The notes under the pieces: generated by a model
What the model saw: only the letters and a program-made list of their open reading frames with translations
Databases searched by the model: none
What the model was told of the DNA's origin: nothing
Program-made: the position numbers and the translations under genes
Assembly: GCF_030272615.1 (NCBI RefSeq)
Contig: NC_081412.1
Span: 97,403,796 to 97,467,795, forward strand
From: Cryptomeria japonica
Taxonomy: Eukaryota; Streptophyta; Pinopsida; Cupressales; Cupressaceae
DNA length: 64,000 bases
Reading direction: 5' to 3'
Shown: in pieces, positions 47,377 through 58,113 of the stretch
Layout: every line of letters begins with the position of its first letter
How positions within the stretch are numbered: position 1 is the stretch's first letter

Positions 47377-48963
47377 TGTAGCTAGGAAATGTGGAAATCA
47401 TCACAAACAATTCAATATTAGTCATTAGCTCAATCACAAAAGCTCAAATGCAATGATCAATCCTAACACACTCAATAAAGACACGAAAACAAAACATTCA
47501 ATATTTGAAAATTAAGCAAACCAAGTGCAGATTTGAATGTCTCCTTCATGTGGCTCCATTTTCCTTCTTTCTCCTTCAAATAGCTTTGTTGTGGATCTCA
47601 CCTACTAGTGCATGATCATGATATGAAAGCAAGTAGACAAGATGATTGCTCAAGAATACTCGAAGCGTGATTGATTCGGGAATCGATTTGAAAAGTCATT
47701 CGTTTGATAATGTGATTAGTTGGGATTGAAGAAAATCATCCAATTTATAGACAAATTGGAGAGATGATCAAATTAGCATGAAGATATTCAAATGGAAATT
47801 GCAAATCAAGAATGTCAATTATGACAAATTTATGACAAATTTGCACTTTCTATGCAAAATTGATTGATTGATAATTCATGACAAGATTATGACAAATTTC
47901 TATGTCAAAAATTGATTGATTGTCAATTATGACAAATTATGACAAATTGAAATGTCATTTCCATGAAATTAGGAGAAAAATAGGAGGAAATTGAATTAGA
48001 AATTAGGAAAATTAGAAAAATTGGAAAATAGGAATTAGGAAATTAGAAAATGAGGAAATTAGGAATTTAGTGAATTAATTAATAATTTGTCATTTATTAA
48101 TTAATTTACAAAAAGGGAATTTAGAAATTGATGAAAGATTAAGAAATTAGGAATTAGGAGAAATTAGGTAAATCAATTAATAATTTGTCATTTATTAATT
48201 AATTCACAAAAAGAGGAATAATTAGTTAGCCAATTAAATTAAACATTTAATTGTGACACGAAGACTTAGGATAAATAAATAAATTATTTAACCTAGAGGG
48301 GAAATGACAAACCGGGTTAAATGAATAAAATCATGAAACCCTAAAAGATGAATTAGAAATGCAAAGATGACAATTAGGTCCTGATTGAAGGATCGATTTG
48401 ATCATGATTTTGACTTGATAAAAGACCAATGCTGACGAATGATTTGATTGATAAATGCGCCAATTGACGAGGAACAATGACTAATTGATCCAAATTGACA
48501 TGATTGAGAAAGACGACGATCGATGACAAATCGATCGCAAAATGACAAAGATTGACAAGAGGACAAGGATCGATGACAAAATAGATTGCAAAATGACAAG
48601 ATTGATAACAAATTGATCAAAAGACAAGAATCGATAACAAATCGATCGCATGATGACGAGATTAAAAAGAGGACAAAACCCTAATTAGGATTGACGATGT
48701 CCAAAATGATGACAATTAACACACACATTGATGCGACAGGATAAGATCGACCAAAATCATGACTGAAGATTGTTGTTGACAAGACCAAATTCGAAAGCGA
48801 GACAACTGAAGAATGCAGAAGAAGGACTCCATGCTCACAAATGATAAAGACCAAGTGCGTGACATGGGAGAAATGTTAATGCGACACAATAACCCTAAAA
48901 TAAGGCAATGCGCAAATGTTAAAGTACGATTTCGCAAGCGTTGACCATTTTTAGGTGTCTACA
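47377..48963 (-). repeat. E2 5' LTR
   Basis: In + orientation from TGTAGCTAGG to GTGTCTACA. On minus a TATA box (CTATAAATTG, 47,750-47,741) lies about 370 bp before the LTR end and is also present in the 3' LTR. It keeps the ~100 bp that the 3' LTR has lost. Parts are rich in GATTGACAA- and AATTAGGAA-type short repeats. Confidence 0.95.
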
Positions 48964-49615
48964 AAACTAATATCGATAAGTATTATCTAGGAGGATTTTG
49001 GGATAACTTACAAAGTTGGGATAACACATCAATAGTGTTTCGATCAATGAAATTATCCCAATGATTTACAAATAGAGTACTATCGGGAGAACTATCCCGA
49101 TTTAACAATTATAAACTAAGAAATCAATAGCGATAAAAGGAGAACAAATGAGGAGACCCTTATCAGAATGACTTATGAAGTTGGGAAAACAATATTTGGA
49201 TATGTCGATAGTAGAAGTAATGCCAATGGACGTCATAATGATTGCTTATCAGTATAACATAAGCTGAAATGTCGTGAAAAGGAAACAATTACTAATATCT
49301 TCATATTTATCTGTAGCGATTAATTTGTCAGAAATATGCCAAACTTAGAGGCAGTGACAGGGAGAGTTAAGTCGGTGACATATGTCATCAGATAATTCAA
49401 ATTTTGAAAATATGGCTCATTGATTTATAGATTGAAACATTTATTGCTGAACACAAAATTCTCTGAGGAACACATCTAGGAGATTTTCACACTAGAATTG
49501 CAGACGCATTAAGAAGACAATGAAGTAGGCCAAAAATATAGAAGAAGAAAGCAAGTAAGTGCTTTGATCGATTTCTCTATGATTGTTTCAAGTAATACAT
49601 TCAATTGCTTGTAAA
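48964..49615 (+). other. Non-coding flank right of E2
   Basis: Begins with the TSD copy AAACT and continues the TATCCCGAT/ATCGGGA-rich DNA seen before E2. It leads directly to the start of the F-family gene at 49,616. No coding signal. It may be the 5' region of the repeat that carries that gene. Confidence 0.45.
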
Positions 49616-50255
49616 ATGGAAACTCCTAGTGGTTCTACGAAAAGGAAAAGAGGGGAGACAAGCAAGGGTAAGGGAAAGAAACAAAAAACAAAGGAAACAA
49701 GTCCAGAAACAAAAAACAAAGGAAACAAGTCCAAAAACCAGGGCAAAAGAAAGGAAATTGAATAAGGATCTACTAGATCAATTGTCAGGTTCCACCCCCA
49801 AACCTAAGAGGTTTGTAGAGTGGAAATTAGAACATAAGTATGCTGATTTGGGAGACGTGTACACAACTATTAGAGGCTATGAGATATTCCTGTTTCATTA
49901 CCATAGGCATGATAAGCCTGAGCCAATCTGCAATCTGTGGAAGTTGAGCCTAGGAAAACTTTTTATTCCCAATATCTATGTCAATGTGGATCTTCTAAAG
50001 CTACTGGAACAAAAATTTGATCTAAAAATGATGGCGATATGTGATTGGGATGGAAATCCTTGTTTCTTCGTATCATGGGAGGTAATTTTAGAAGTTTTTG
50101 ATTTGTTTGGGGTTTATGATCATCCCTTTATCCTTGGGGATTTTCTTGAAGAGTATCACAGATTAGATACCACTTACACTGGATGGAGATTGCGCTTTCA
50201 CTTGCTTAATCTAGAGGCACCATTCACTAGTACATTTGGAGTAGTTTTCCGATGA
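49616..50255 (+). pseudogene. F-family gene, copy 1 (truncated, unknown function)
   Basis: Starts METPSGSTKRKRGE with a basic, Lys-rich N-terminus that includes a duplicated 26-bp unit (ACAAAGGAAACAAGTCCA). A one-base shift near 49,745 moves the frame; then LLDQLSGSTPKPKRF, YADLGDVYTTIRGYEIFLFHY, LGKLFIPNIYVNVDLLKLL, EYHRLDTTYTGWRLRFHLLN. The same order of motifs occurs in copy 2 on the minus strand (MIDQMQ, YKDVGDV, GYEFFLFNY, GKLIVPNIFVNLKVLEIL, EYQRMDTTYLGWKLA), so both belong to one family. Copy 1 ends soon after GWRL and runs into tandem repeats, so about two thirds of the protein is missing. I recognise no known domain. Confidence 0.7.
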
Positions 50256-50494
50256 GTATTTTCGACGAGCTATGGGATTTCTTTTGCTTTGTCGAATTAA
50301 TTTGTTTTTTTTTTCAAAAATTACCTCGTGTTCGTCAGAATTTTGATGTGTTAAAATTTCATGAATTTGGAGCAGTTTTCCAGTGAGCATTTCTGATGAG
50401 CTATGGAATTTATTTTGCTTTGTCAGATTTTTTTTTTTCAAAAATTACCCCATGTTCATCGGAATTCTGACGTGTTACAATTTCACGAATTTTA
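50235..50494 (+). repeat. Tandem duplication, two 131-bp units
   Basis: Each unit begins TTTGGAG(T/C)AGTTTTCC and contains GAGCTATGG, TTTTGCTTTGTC, a T run, CAAAAATTACC, and ATCGGAATT-like sequence. The units differ at many positions. The first overlaps the end of F copy 1. Confidence 0.75.
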
Positions 50495-50504
50495 CCTGAT
50501 GATC

Positions 50505-50983
50505 GACATATGTTGGTTTGATGATTTTCACAGCCTTGTGATTTATTCTTACTCATCTAGATAACATAAGCCGATGACCTCTCTTCCTGCTGATCAGTGC
50601 GAGTTATCCCGCTAGTCTCATCGGGCATCGAGATAGCTTAAAATGTGTTCAGGCGATGGGCATAATTTCCCTAATGTCTTTTCCCTCAGCATAGTTCCTC
50701 TTGATATGTTATGTCTCCTCAACATAAGATTTGACCCTTTATCATCATAACCTTTGTCGATGCATTTTACTTTTGGCAGTGTCCATCGGGATAAGTCTTA
50801 CTGATAGCATCATTGGCTATCGGCAATACAAGGTTTATCCATTTCCGCTAGTGTGCCCTTTGCCGATGGACTTCATCAGTGTATTCTATCTTGATCACAT
50901 GCTTCTACTTGTGTGTTACCATTAGGTTGACTTTTGCTGATAGTACAGATTTCGTATTTCACGTCACAATTCCGATGAACACA
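50505..50983 (+). repeat. Direct repeat R1
   Basis: Matches R2 (56,361-56,811) in the same orientation over about 450 bp, from GACATATGTTGGTTTGATGA to GATGAACACA/GATGAATACA. The pair flanks F copy 2 and could be LTRs of a minus-strand element (TG...CA ends), but no TSD, primer site or polypurine tract was found, so their nature is open. Confidence 0.65.
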
Positions 50984-51234
50984 TGGTATTCAAAAAAAAA
51001 AAGTCATTACGCGCCATCATTATACGCGGGCTCAGGGTGTGAAAATTGGGAGGAAGCAAGCACAATTGCTGTAGATAAATGCTCGACAACAACTGTACAA
51101 GAGGTTGGTCCTTTTGCTCTTGTCATCAAGACTTTTTTGTAAGTTCCTTTGCTTTCCTTGCATTCTCTTGTTCACTTTGTTTAATGGCATCCTCTTTGGA
51201 AAAATATGGTTCCTCAACCTCCCTAACCTCTCCA

Positions 51235-51605
51235 TTCTATGACTGCTAGTTATAAAGACAAGTCGCTTCATGGCTTCTAGAGGGGTCAACAATTCTCTGC
51301 GACTGTAAACCCTTCCAGCCCTCAAAATAGCCCTTTTAATGGAAGCAACTTTTCTAGGTCTAAGGCTAGCTACAAATTGCAGAGGAGAAAACATGCATTC
51401 ATGTGATGCTACTAGGTTTATTGCAACACCAACTTGGTTGGTTACTATAACCATTACCTATTTGACAACTTCATACTTGTCATCTGGACTAAGGAAATGT
51501 TCCAGTGAATGAAGCTTCAATGATAATATCTATTTTCTAGGACCACATAATGTTGCAACTATGGCCAATGGATTCAAAAGACACCAACCAAGAGCCACAA
51601 CATGT
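51235..51605 (-). pseudogene. SPT6-like fragment
   Basis: On minus the frame reads VVALGWCLLNPLAIVATLCGP, then LKLHSLEHFLSPDDKYEVVK, VTNQVGVAINLVASHE, FSPLQFVASLRPRKVASIK and RAILRAGRVYSRRELLTPLE. This order corresponds to the helix-hairpin-helix region of plant SPT6, a histone chaperone and transcription elongation factor acting with RNA polymerase II. Only about 120 residues remain, with two stops, and there is no intron in the stretch. It was probably copied as a fragment of a host gene, either by a transposon or as a processed pseudogene. I matched it from memory of the family. Confidence 0.7.
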
Positions 51606-51930
51606 CAACCCTATTGTAGATGTTCCCAAAAGGATTGATTGATCTATTTTTGATATTTTAAAATTATCATCTATCCATCAAGAGCTTCTTAATAAAGTGT
51701 TAAAGATTCCCATGTGCCTACTAACATTCATCCTACCCAATTCCAAGCACCAGTATGCCATCTATCATCCTCTTATCAACTAGCCTTAAATCAAAATGAT
51801 ATGCTACTGAGTGATCCAACCCATAAATATTTCCCTACACATTGAGTTCATCATCATAAAAGACAAGGTGAAACAAGTCCTAATGGATATTGGTTCTATC
51901 ATGCATAATGTTTTTGAGTTGGAGGCTTGA
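51585..51930 (+). pseudogene. Ty3 Gag/protease remnant
   Basis: Reads VDVPKRID-stop-SIFDILKLSSIHQELLNKVLKIP, like the segment before protease in E2 (ISILELLKMSPMHRAVLDKAL), and further on FIIIKDKVKQVLMDIGSIMHNV, like the protease core VLIDGGS. Catalytic Asp is present but the following Gly-Gly is Ile-Gly. It has several stops. It abuts the SPT6 fragment on the other strand and is not part of E0, E1 or E2. Confidence 0.6.
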
Positions 51931-53139
51931 AATATGAATAATTTATCTCATTTTATTTGTTAGTTGCGTATTTTGTTGTGGGTTAATAGAAATATGGGTA
52001 CTGTATAGAAATTTAAAAGAAAGTAGAATCTAATCAAACACTGTATTTCATTTGATGTTATCAAGAATTTTGACTAGTTTTCTTCATAATGTGTATCTTG
52101 TATAGTTTATCTTAATATTGTCTTTCTTGTATCCTGTAGCAGTTTTGGAAGAGTTATCATAGTTGGATCTTTCTATAAATTGGAGGATAAGTCTGTAACA
52201 ATGATATCAATAAAATGACCAAAGTGATTGACTTCATTACAGGGTAAGGGAAGCCTTTTTCATATATTTCTTCCTCAAAGTATGGTTGGTGTCTATTAAG
52301 TTGTTGTCTTGTAAGGGTATTTTGAAGATTGAGAAGAGACTTTTGATGGGTATTAATCCCATTGTTGACAAGTATGCTTGATTGGAATTGAATGTTTCCA
52401 AGGTTTATGTGCATTAGAGGGCAAATGATTCCTGAGATTGTCACTTCAATTAAATACTTACTGGAAAGTTTGAATTTCTTGCTTGTAAATGAATGTTTTA
52501 AATAAAAGGTTACTTTATTATAAGTATAATTTCTTAATTGAGATTACCCTGAAAACACCTGATTAAATTATCTTTCAACAATAGTAGACCAGTGCCTTCA
52601 CCCCTGACATAATGTTGCAATTAGTCTTAATAAATTTAACTTTTCTCTGAAAGACCAATAAGACAGAATGAGTCTTGACATCCAATCCTTCATAATCAAA
52701 ATGAAACTTAACCCAAACTATAATAACATAGGATAGCACATTGAAACAATCTAAATGAATAGATTTATCATAAGGAACTAATCAAAAAATCAAAAACATA
52801 AATACCATCAAAGATGAAAAATACTTGATCTTTGTATTGAAATAAACATAAGATAATCAGCTGATTACATATAGCACAATGTCTTTTCACCAGTTTGGCA
52901 TTTCCAGAAAATAAACCCTGAGAGTATTGTATATAATTGCATCTCCAAATCTATCTCTCATTTCATCAAAATATCCTCTATATATACATATGAGGATTCA
53001 ATTTCAAAATGAAAGGGCATACCCCTTCATTCATAATACTAATATCTTAACTAAAAAAAATCAACTAACTGACCCTAACACAACTACCAGCATAACTAAC
53101 ATATTACATAAGACTTTAAAAGACAACAATTTGAAACAT
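51931..53139 (+). other. AT-rich DNA without recognisable features
   Basis: No convincing gene on either strand. A possible decayed frame around 52,230-52,440 has no recognisable motif. A run TATATATACATATGAGGATT near 52,978 is reminiscent of general AT-rich repeat DNA only. Confidence 0.4.
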
Positions 53140-56039
53140 TCAGAACAAGAGATAATTGCCAAGCACTTCGCCATAGTTCTTAATATGCTCCAAATAATTT
53201 TCTGACTTATAGGTATCCACATCATAAATCACGTCCCTGACAACAATCTCCAATGTGACAAACCGCTCCATCTGTGCGGGCAACATCAAGGGAAACACTG
53301 AGGAGACTCTGGCATTCAACAATCTATTTATCCTCATCCTTAATTTCACCTTTCTAGTCAACTAACATAGGAATACCATGTTGGATTACATCTTTGCACT
53401 CATCATATTCTTTTTGTAATTTTGCATTGAATTTATCATGCTTTGCAAGTAGCCTTTCAATTTTCTCAATATCTTTGGCATCTGCTCCCTCCAAATTCTT
53501 CTCATGCAGCTTGAACCTCAATCTATTTTTTATCATGTTATGTGATATTGCATTGTCCACATTTTTTTGAAACACAACCCAAAACTCTTCCAAGTGACTC
53601 TGCAACTTTTCAAATCTTTTATTCAATAAGAAAGAAGCAGTATCAATTCTTACACTTTGCATATGTTTGAGAATTCTTTGATTTTCCTGCTGCAATTCCT
53701 CATATTTCTTCTTCCATTTTGATTTTTTAGGAGAAATCAACATGGGTTTAGAATGTCCACTTCTTCTAATGGCCTCCTCATACATATCTTTGTACTAATT
53801 CCTTTCCCTTACCACTCTAACCATCTGTGCCCTGTTGAATTTGGAAATATCTACTCCTATATCTGTTGAGACAATAGGATCAATTTCACCCACCTTTAAT
53901 TTCATCACGTGTCCAAAAGCCCTATCCACATCAATGAATGTTGGTCTCTTGTTTGGTAGATACACTGCCCATAGCATTAGTTCTTCCTCATCTAGATCAA
54001 ACCTTGACCCAATAAAAATGTCATTAACTCCCTGAATATCCAATTTGAATTCCTTATTATTAGAGTGCAATAAACTATCAAAAATAAAAGAGGCACTCAG
54101 GTCCCATCCTGGAAAAAGAATTACTTCGACCTCTATCAGTAATTGTATCCCTCTCTATGGAGTAATTTTCATCAATTCAACTTCCATATCCTCTTTTAGT
54201 TTCTTCAATAATTCTGCCTCGTTTTCAGGTGTCACATTTGGGATAGACTCCCTCAGCCTTTTGCCTTTGAAATTATAAATAAAAGTCTTAAATTCTTTGG
54301 ATTTACCAAATAAATTATCTGCCACAAAAGCATCATGTCTATCCAATCTTGCATCTCTATAAATTTCCATTTTAGTTACAATTTGTGAACTCTTCTTCCA
54401 CATCTTTTGCCTATGAGCTAGATATGGCTTGTGTCTTCTGGTTCATTTTCTGTCATTTGTTCTTCTGACTCCATCTCCATTAACCTCTGTTTTTTCTCCT
54501 CCAATTGTTTGTTTAGGTTAACAATCAATTCTCGAGCCTCTGCATCTTCCATGTTCCTAAATATATCTTCCTCTTCCAGATTCACATGCAAATAATCACC
54601 TAGATTTTGCCTTTTCTTGCAGCAATGGATATATCCTTCCAGATCATTAATTCTTTCTTGCAAAATGTTTGAATAAATTAAATTCTTCCTTTAATTTCTT
54701 TTCATTTACATCAAAGTCTTTTGTTGAAACAATTATGAAATCTCCATAGTTGAGAGTACTTGGTAAGAAAGCCTGCTTATGTAGATCCCCAAAGTGTTTA
54801 GCATTTGAGACACTCAATTGTCTGACAATCTCCAAGTATGCTATTTGGTTGGAACACATTTTGGCAACATATAGGGAGTTCCTTCAAACCCATATATCCT
54901 AAAACATGTGAAGTCCTTATGGACATACCAATCTCCCTAGTTATGATTCACTATATTTCTATCATCAAAATATTTTAATATCATCTGAGATTGATCCATC
55001 ACAAGGAAATCCATACATTTGATAAATTGGCTTTACTATCCTTTCCTCAAATTTGATATAATCTGATCTTGTGTAACGAGAATCCCAAATAGAAGTCCAT
55101 AATTCAATAGGTTGCTCCTCCCCTTGCTTGTTTCCGATGTTAAGCCTCAATTCCTCAAGACACATACCCCTTAGAACATCCATAGATTAAGATTAAATGC
55201 ATCAATAATGAGTAAAACTTAAAATTAGGGCAATTATTATCCCCGAGGTTCAAAAAACCCTCATGCAATATCTCCACCAAATATGATGCATAATCAAATG
55301 GTCTGGGTTCATACATTTGAATGTTTGAAGCTAAAACTAATGGCCCAATACTCATGAGGTCTGGAACCTCAACACCTCCTAACTGCCCACAAGACATATA
55401 GGTGTATTGAAGGTAATGTCTAAACAAATCAATGTTAAATGGTGGCCCATCCTATTTTGTAAGTTCTCCTGCTTCTTCTTTATGGATAGCTAGTTTCCAC
55501 CCAAGGTATGTAGTGTCCATTCTTTGATATTCCTCTTCCAATTCCCCAAAAGACTGAGGTTTATCAAAACCATAATCTAGGTTGAACATTTCATTTATAG
55601 TGTTTACTAAAAACCTTATGAAGGCTTCTCCATTTGGAGTCTAAATGTATCTTCCCGCAGAATTATAATTTCTCACTAGAATCTCTAAAACTTTCAAATT
55701 TACAAAAATATTAGGGACAATTAGCTTACCCCGATTTGTAACCCAGGGGTTGTGGAGTGGAACCTCCCTATTTCTCCTCAAGTAATTGAATAAAAAAAAT
55801 TCATATCCACTTACCCTAGGCTAAACATCCCCGACATCCTTGTATCTATCCTCCAATTCATCCCGACTAGGTAGATGTTGTTTCATTCTTCTAGACTTAG
55901 GGCCAGGCGCTTGCATTTGATCAATCATATCCCAGTTCAATTTTCTAACTGGGGCATCTTCTCCTATTTTGAATTTCTTAGCTCCTGACTCCGAACTCTT
56001 GGCTAATCTCTTTTTCCTTGTAGAACTAGACACCTCCAT
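53140..56039 (-). pseudogene. F-family gene, copy 2 (about 960 codons, decayed)
   Basis: Starts MEVSSSTRKKRLAKSSE at 56,039. After a basic N-terminus come MIDQMQAPGPKSRRM, RYKDVGDV, GYEFFLFNYLRR, KLIVPNIFVNLKVLEIL, EYQRMDTTYLGWKLA, LFRHYLQYTYMSCGQLGG, FKFYSLLMHLILIYG and WTSIWDSRYTRSDYIKFEE. The C-terminal third is coiled-coil (NKQLEEKKQRLMEMESEE, KWKKKYEELQQENQRIL, IERLLAKHDKFNAKLQKEY). Frameshifts near 55,170, 54,655, 54,410 and 53,357 and stops near 55,821, 55,650 and 55,455 make it non-functional. Family unknown to me. General design (globular part followed by coiled coil) and the segment FKFYSLLMHLILIYG resemble the E3 second ORF (FCFGNLLVCLMLYF), a weak hint of common descent. Confidence 0.65.
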
Positions 56040-56360
56040 TTCTGCAATTGCAATTTCTCACTCTACCCTTTACGAATTACAAGTCTCTATTCTGCCAATT
56101 TCCTTCACTGTGTGAGATTTATGCTAGGAAAATTCAATTATATAACAAATGTATTCAATGCCAAACTTGCAATGCTTAGCATCCCATAAATTGGCTTCGT
56201 GTGAACCCGATGCAAACATTTAATAAGAGTCCTCTGCTTTAGTTTTGAAATTTGATTTGATAGCGACTCATAGGCACATGTCTCCCCGATGTAACTTTAT
56301 TTTGGCTCCATTGGTATAACTCTCTCCCTTTCTTCGATACATTGAGATTAACTATTGATT
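56040..56360 (-). other. 5' flank of F copy 2
   Basis: Non-coding DNA between the start codon of F copy 2 and repeat R2. If R2 were an LTR, a primer-binding site would be expected at about 56,340-56,360 on minus; none is visible. Confidence 0.4.
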
Positions 56361-56811
56361 GACATATGTTGGTTTGATGATTTTCACAACCTCCTGATTT
56401 CTTCTTACTCACCAGGATAACATAAGCCAATGACCTCTCTGCCTATTGATCAGTGCGAGTTATCCCACTAGTCTCATTGGGCATTGGGATAGCTTAAAAT
56501 GTGTTCAGGCAATGGGCATAATTTCTCCGATGTATTTTCCCTTGACATAGCTCCTCCCGATATGTTATGTCTCCTTAGCATAAGCTTTGACAACATTGTC
56601 ATTAGGAATAGTCTTACCGATAGCCTCATCGACTATCGGCAAGACAAGATTTCTCCATTGTCGCTTGTGTGTGTTCTTTCGATGGACTTCATCGGTGTAT
56701 TATATCCCAATCACATGCTTCTACTTGTCTTAAGTGTTACCATCAGGTTGAATTTTGCCGATAGTGCAGATTTCAATTTTTTTGTAACTTTTTCTTTTCC
56801 TGATGAATACA
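56361..56811 (+). repeat. Direct repeat R2
   Basis: Second copy of the repeat at 50,505. Shared blocks include GCGAGTTATCCC, TTAAAATGTGTTCAGGC, CACATGCTTCTACTTG and TGCCGATAGT-type sequence; the two copies differ at many positions and by several indels, so the duplication is old. Confidence 0.65.
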
Positions 56812-57643
56812 AATGTTTATAATCTGCTTAATGGGTTCAATTTAAACTTTACAAAACCTCTAACACAAAAATGGATTCCACTATTCCTAGTTATTCTTTA
56901 AGATACTTTTGAAGTATACATTTTGGTAAAATTTGTCAAAGTGAAAGCTCATCCATATCTACCATCTGATAACAACACATGTTTTTGCTTCAAAGGAATC
57001 TTGAGAACCATTTGATAAGTAGCCACAATCACATTTGCATTTTTTATCACTCTAAGAAATGTCGGATAAGCTTTCTATCCTCCAATCTACACCTTGAGAG
57101 GATCTTTGTCTATCTTGTCTCATCTTAGTGCCACCTTCAAGCTGCCCAACTAATGGTTGGTTTACAAGAGCCAAATCAAAGATGGACGGGAGCTGGTCAT
57201 CTTTAAGCTCCTTTAAACGTAGCTACTCTTGACTTACTGCTTGGCCTAGTTTGCAAACTCTAGAGAATCCTAGTGATGCAGAGAGGCTATAGGATCCTTA
57301 AAATCTTTGTGAACCTTCCTGACCTTATCACTACTTTGATCTTATCAGAGTACTTTGACATTGTTGTAATATAGCTGCTTCTCTTGTGATTTGTCAATGA
57401 CTGTTGTTCATGATGTTACTGTGTTGAAGGTTCAATGGTTTTGGTTCATTTTGCAATTTTTCTATGTTTAAGTATTACAATTTGGTATATTATATTGAAA
57501 CATCATTTCATAACTAACATTTCAAGCTCTTTATAACTAGTTCTAAGAAGACTTCCATACTTGCAACATCGTTTTGCTTAGTTTGTGAAGGTTATAGACT
57601 AAAGTTTCCATAGCCGGATTTTTTTTTCCTATGAAGAAAGATT
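56812..57643 (+). other. Unassigned DNA left of CACTA-B
   Basis: No gene could be recognised. On minus between 57,240 and 56,880 a decayed coding-like stretch can be read (ANVIVATYQMVLKIP, PLVGQLEGGTKM) with frameshifts, but I could not assign it. The 5' terminus of CACTA-B should lie here or further left; no CACTA end was found. Confidence 0.35.
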
Positions 57644-57876
57644 ATGTCAGATAATATTAGCAAAGAACAAAATAAGGAGACAATTGCTAGATTATGGTCT
57701 AGCTTGAAATGAAAAGGTGATCGAAAATGTTATTGTCCCTGCAAAAATTGTAAGGGCTTAAAGACTAGAATACTTCTAATCACAACAACTGAGAAACATT
57801 GTAGGAAACATGGTCACATTGAAGGGGGGCATGATTATCGTCCATTAGTAAGTTGTTCATTATATCTTTTTAACAA

Positions 57877-58003
57877 TTTTTTTTTGATAGGTAATGGGCC
57901 AAAGCCGATGAGGTGTACATACCTTACCCCCTTTGGGATTTGAACTTGTGACCTCTCTTTTAAGAACACAAGATCTCTACCACTAGGCCAACTTAGGTTG
58001 TAC
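57877..58003 (-). mobile_element. tRNA-derived SINE in intron 1 of CACTA-B
   Basis: On minus it has a Pol III A box (TGGCCTAGTGGTAGAG) and, 35 bp on, a B box (AGTTCAAATCCC), then a short body and a poly(A) tail (9-10 A, seen as T on +). Total about 125 bp. The flanks TTTTTAACAA and ATTTTAACGA look like a decayed target-site duplication. Internal promoter boxes plus A tail define plant SINEs; the tail rules out a plain tRNA gene. Confidence 0.75.
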
Positions 58004-58113
58004 ATCATTTTAACGATTTATATACATAAGAAATCACTTGAAGATGAGATCATGATCATGATAATGGTTTATTTATGTCAATCATTTTTATATAGGTGGA
58101 GTGCCCTAGGGCA

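Larger units (their letters stand above)
31285..48963 (-). mobile_element. E2: complete 17.7-kb Ty3/Tat retrotransposon with antisense PMD gene
   Basis: Two LTRs (1,487 and 1,587 bp), primer-binding site, long leader, gag with capsid, PR-RT-RNH-aRNH-IN, antisense PMD gene, polypurine tract, and a perfect TSD AAACT at 31,280-31,284 and 48,964-48,968. The LTRs look almost identical apart from one ~100-bp length difference, so this is probably the youngest complete element here. Its size and dual RNase H fit the Tat/Ogre group. Confidence 0.96.

Noticed and set aside
51032-51234. Downstream extension of the SPT6-like frame as an intact small gene of 140 codons
   Set aside because: Similarity to SPT6 stops near residue VFIT; the rest has no family features and the upstream frame is broken by stops.
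50505-56811. Calling R1 and R2 LTRs outright
   Set aside because: No TSD, primer-binding site or polypurine tract was found at either end.
57935-57991. tRNA gene suggested by A and B boxes
   Set aside because: No cloverleaf with matching acceptor arms, and an A tail plus decayed target duplication follow; this fits a SINE.
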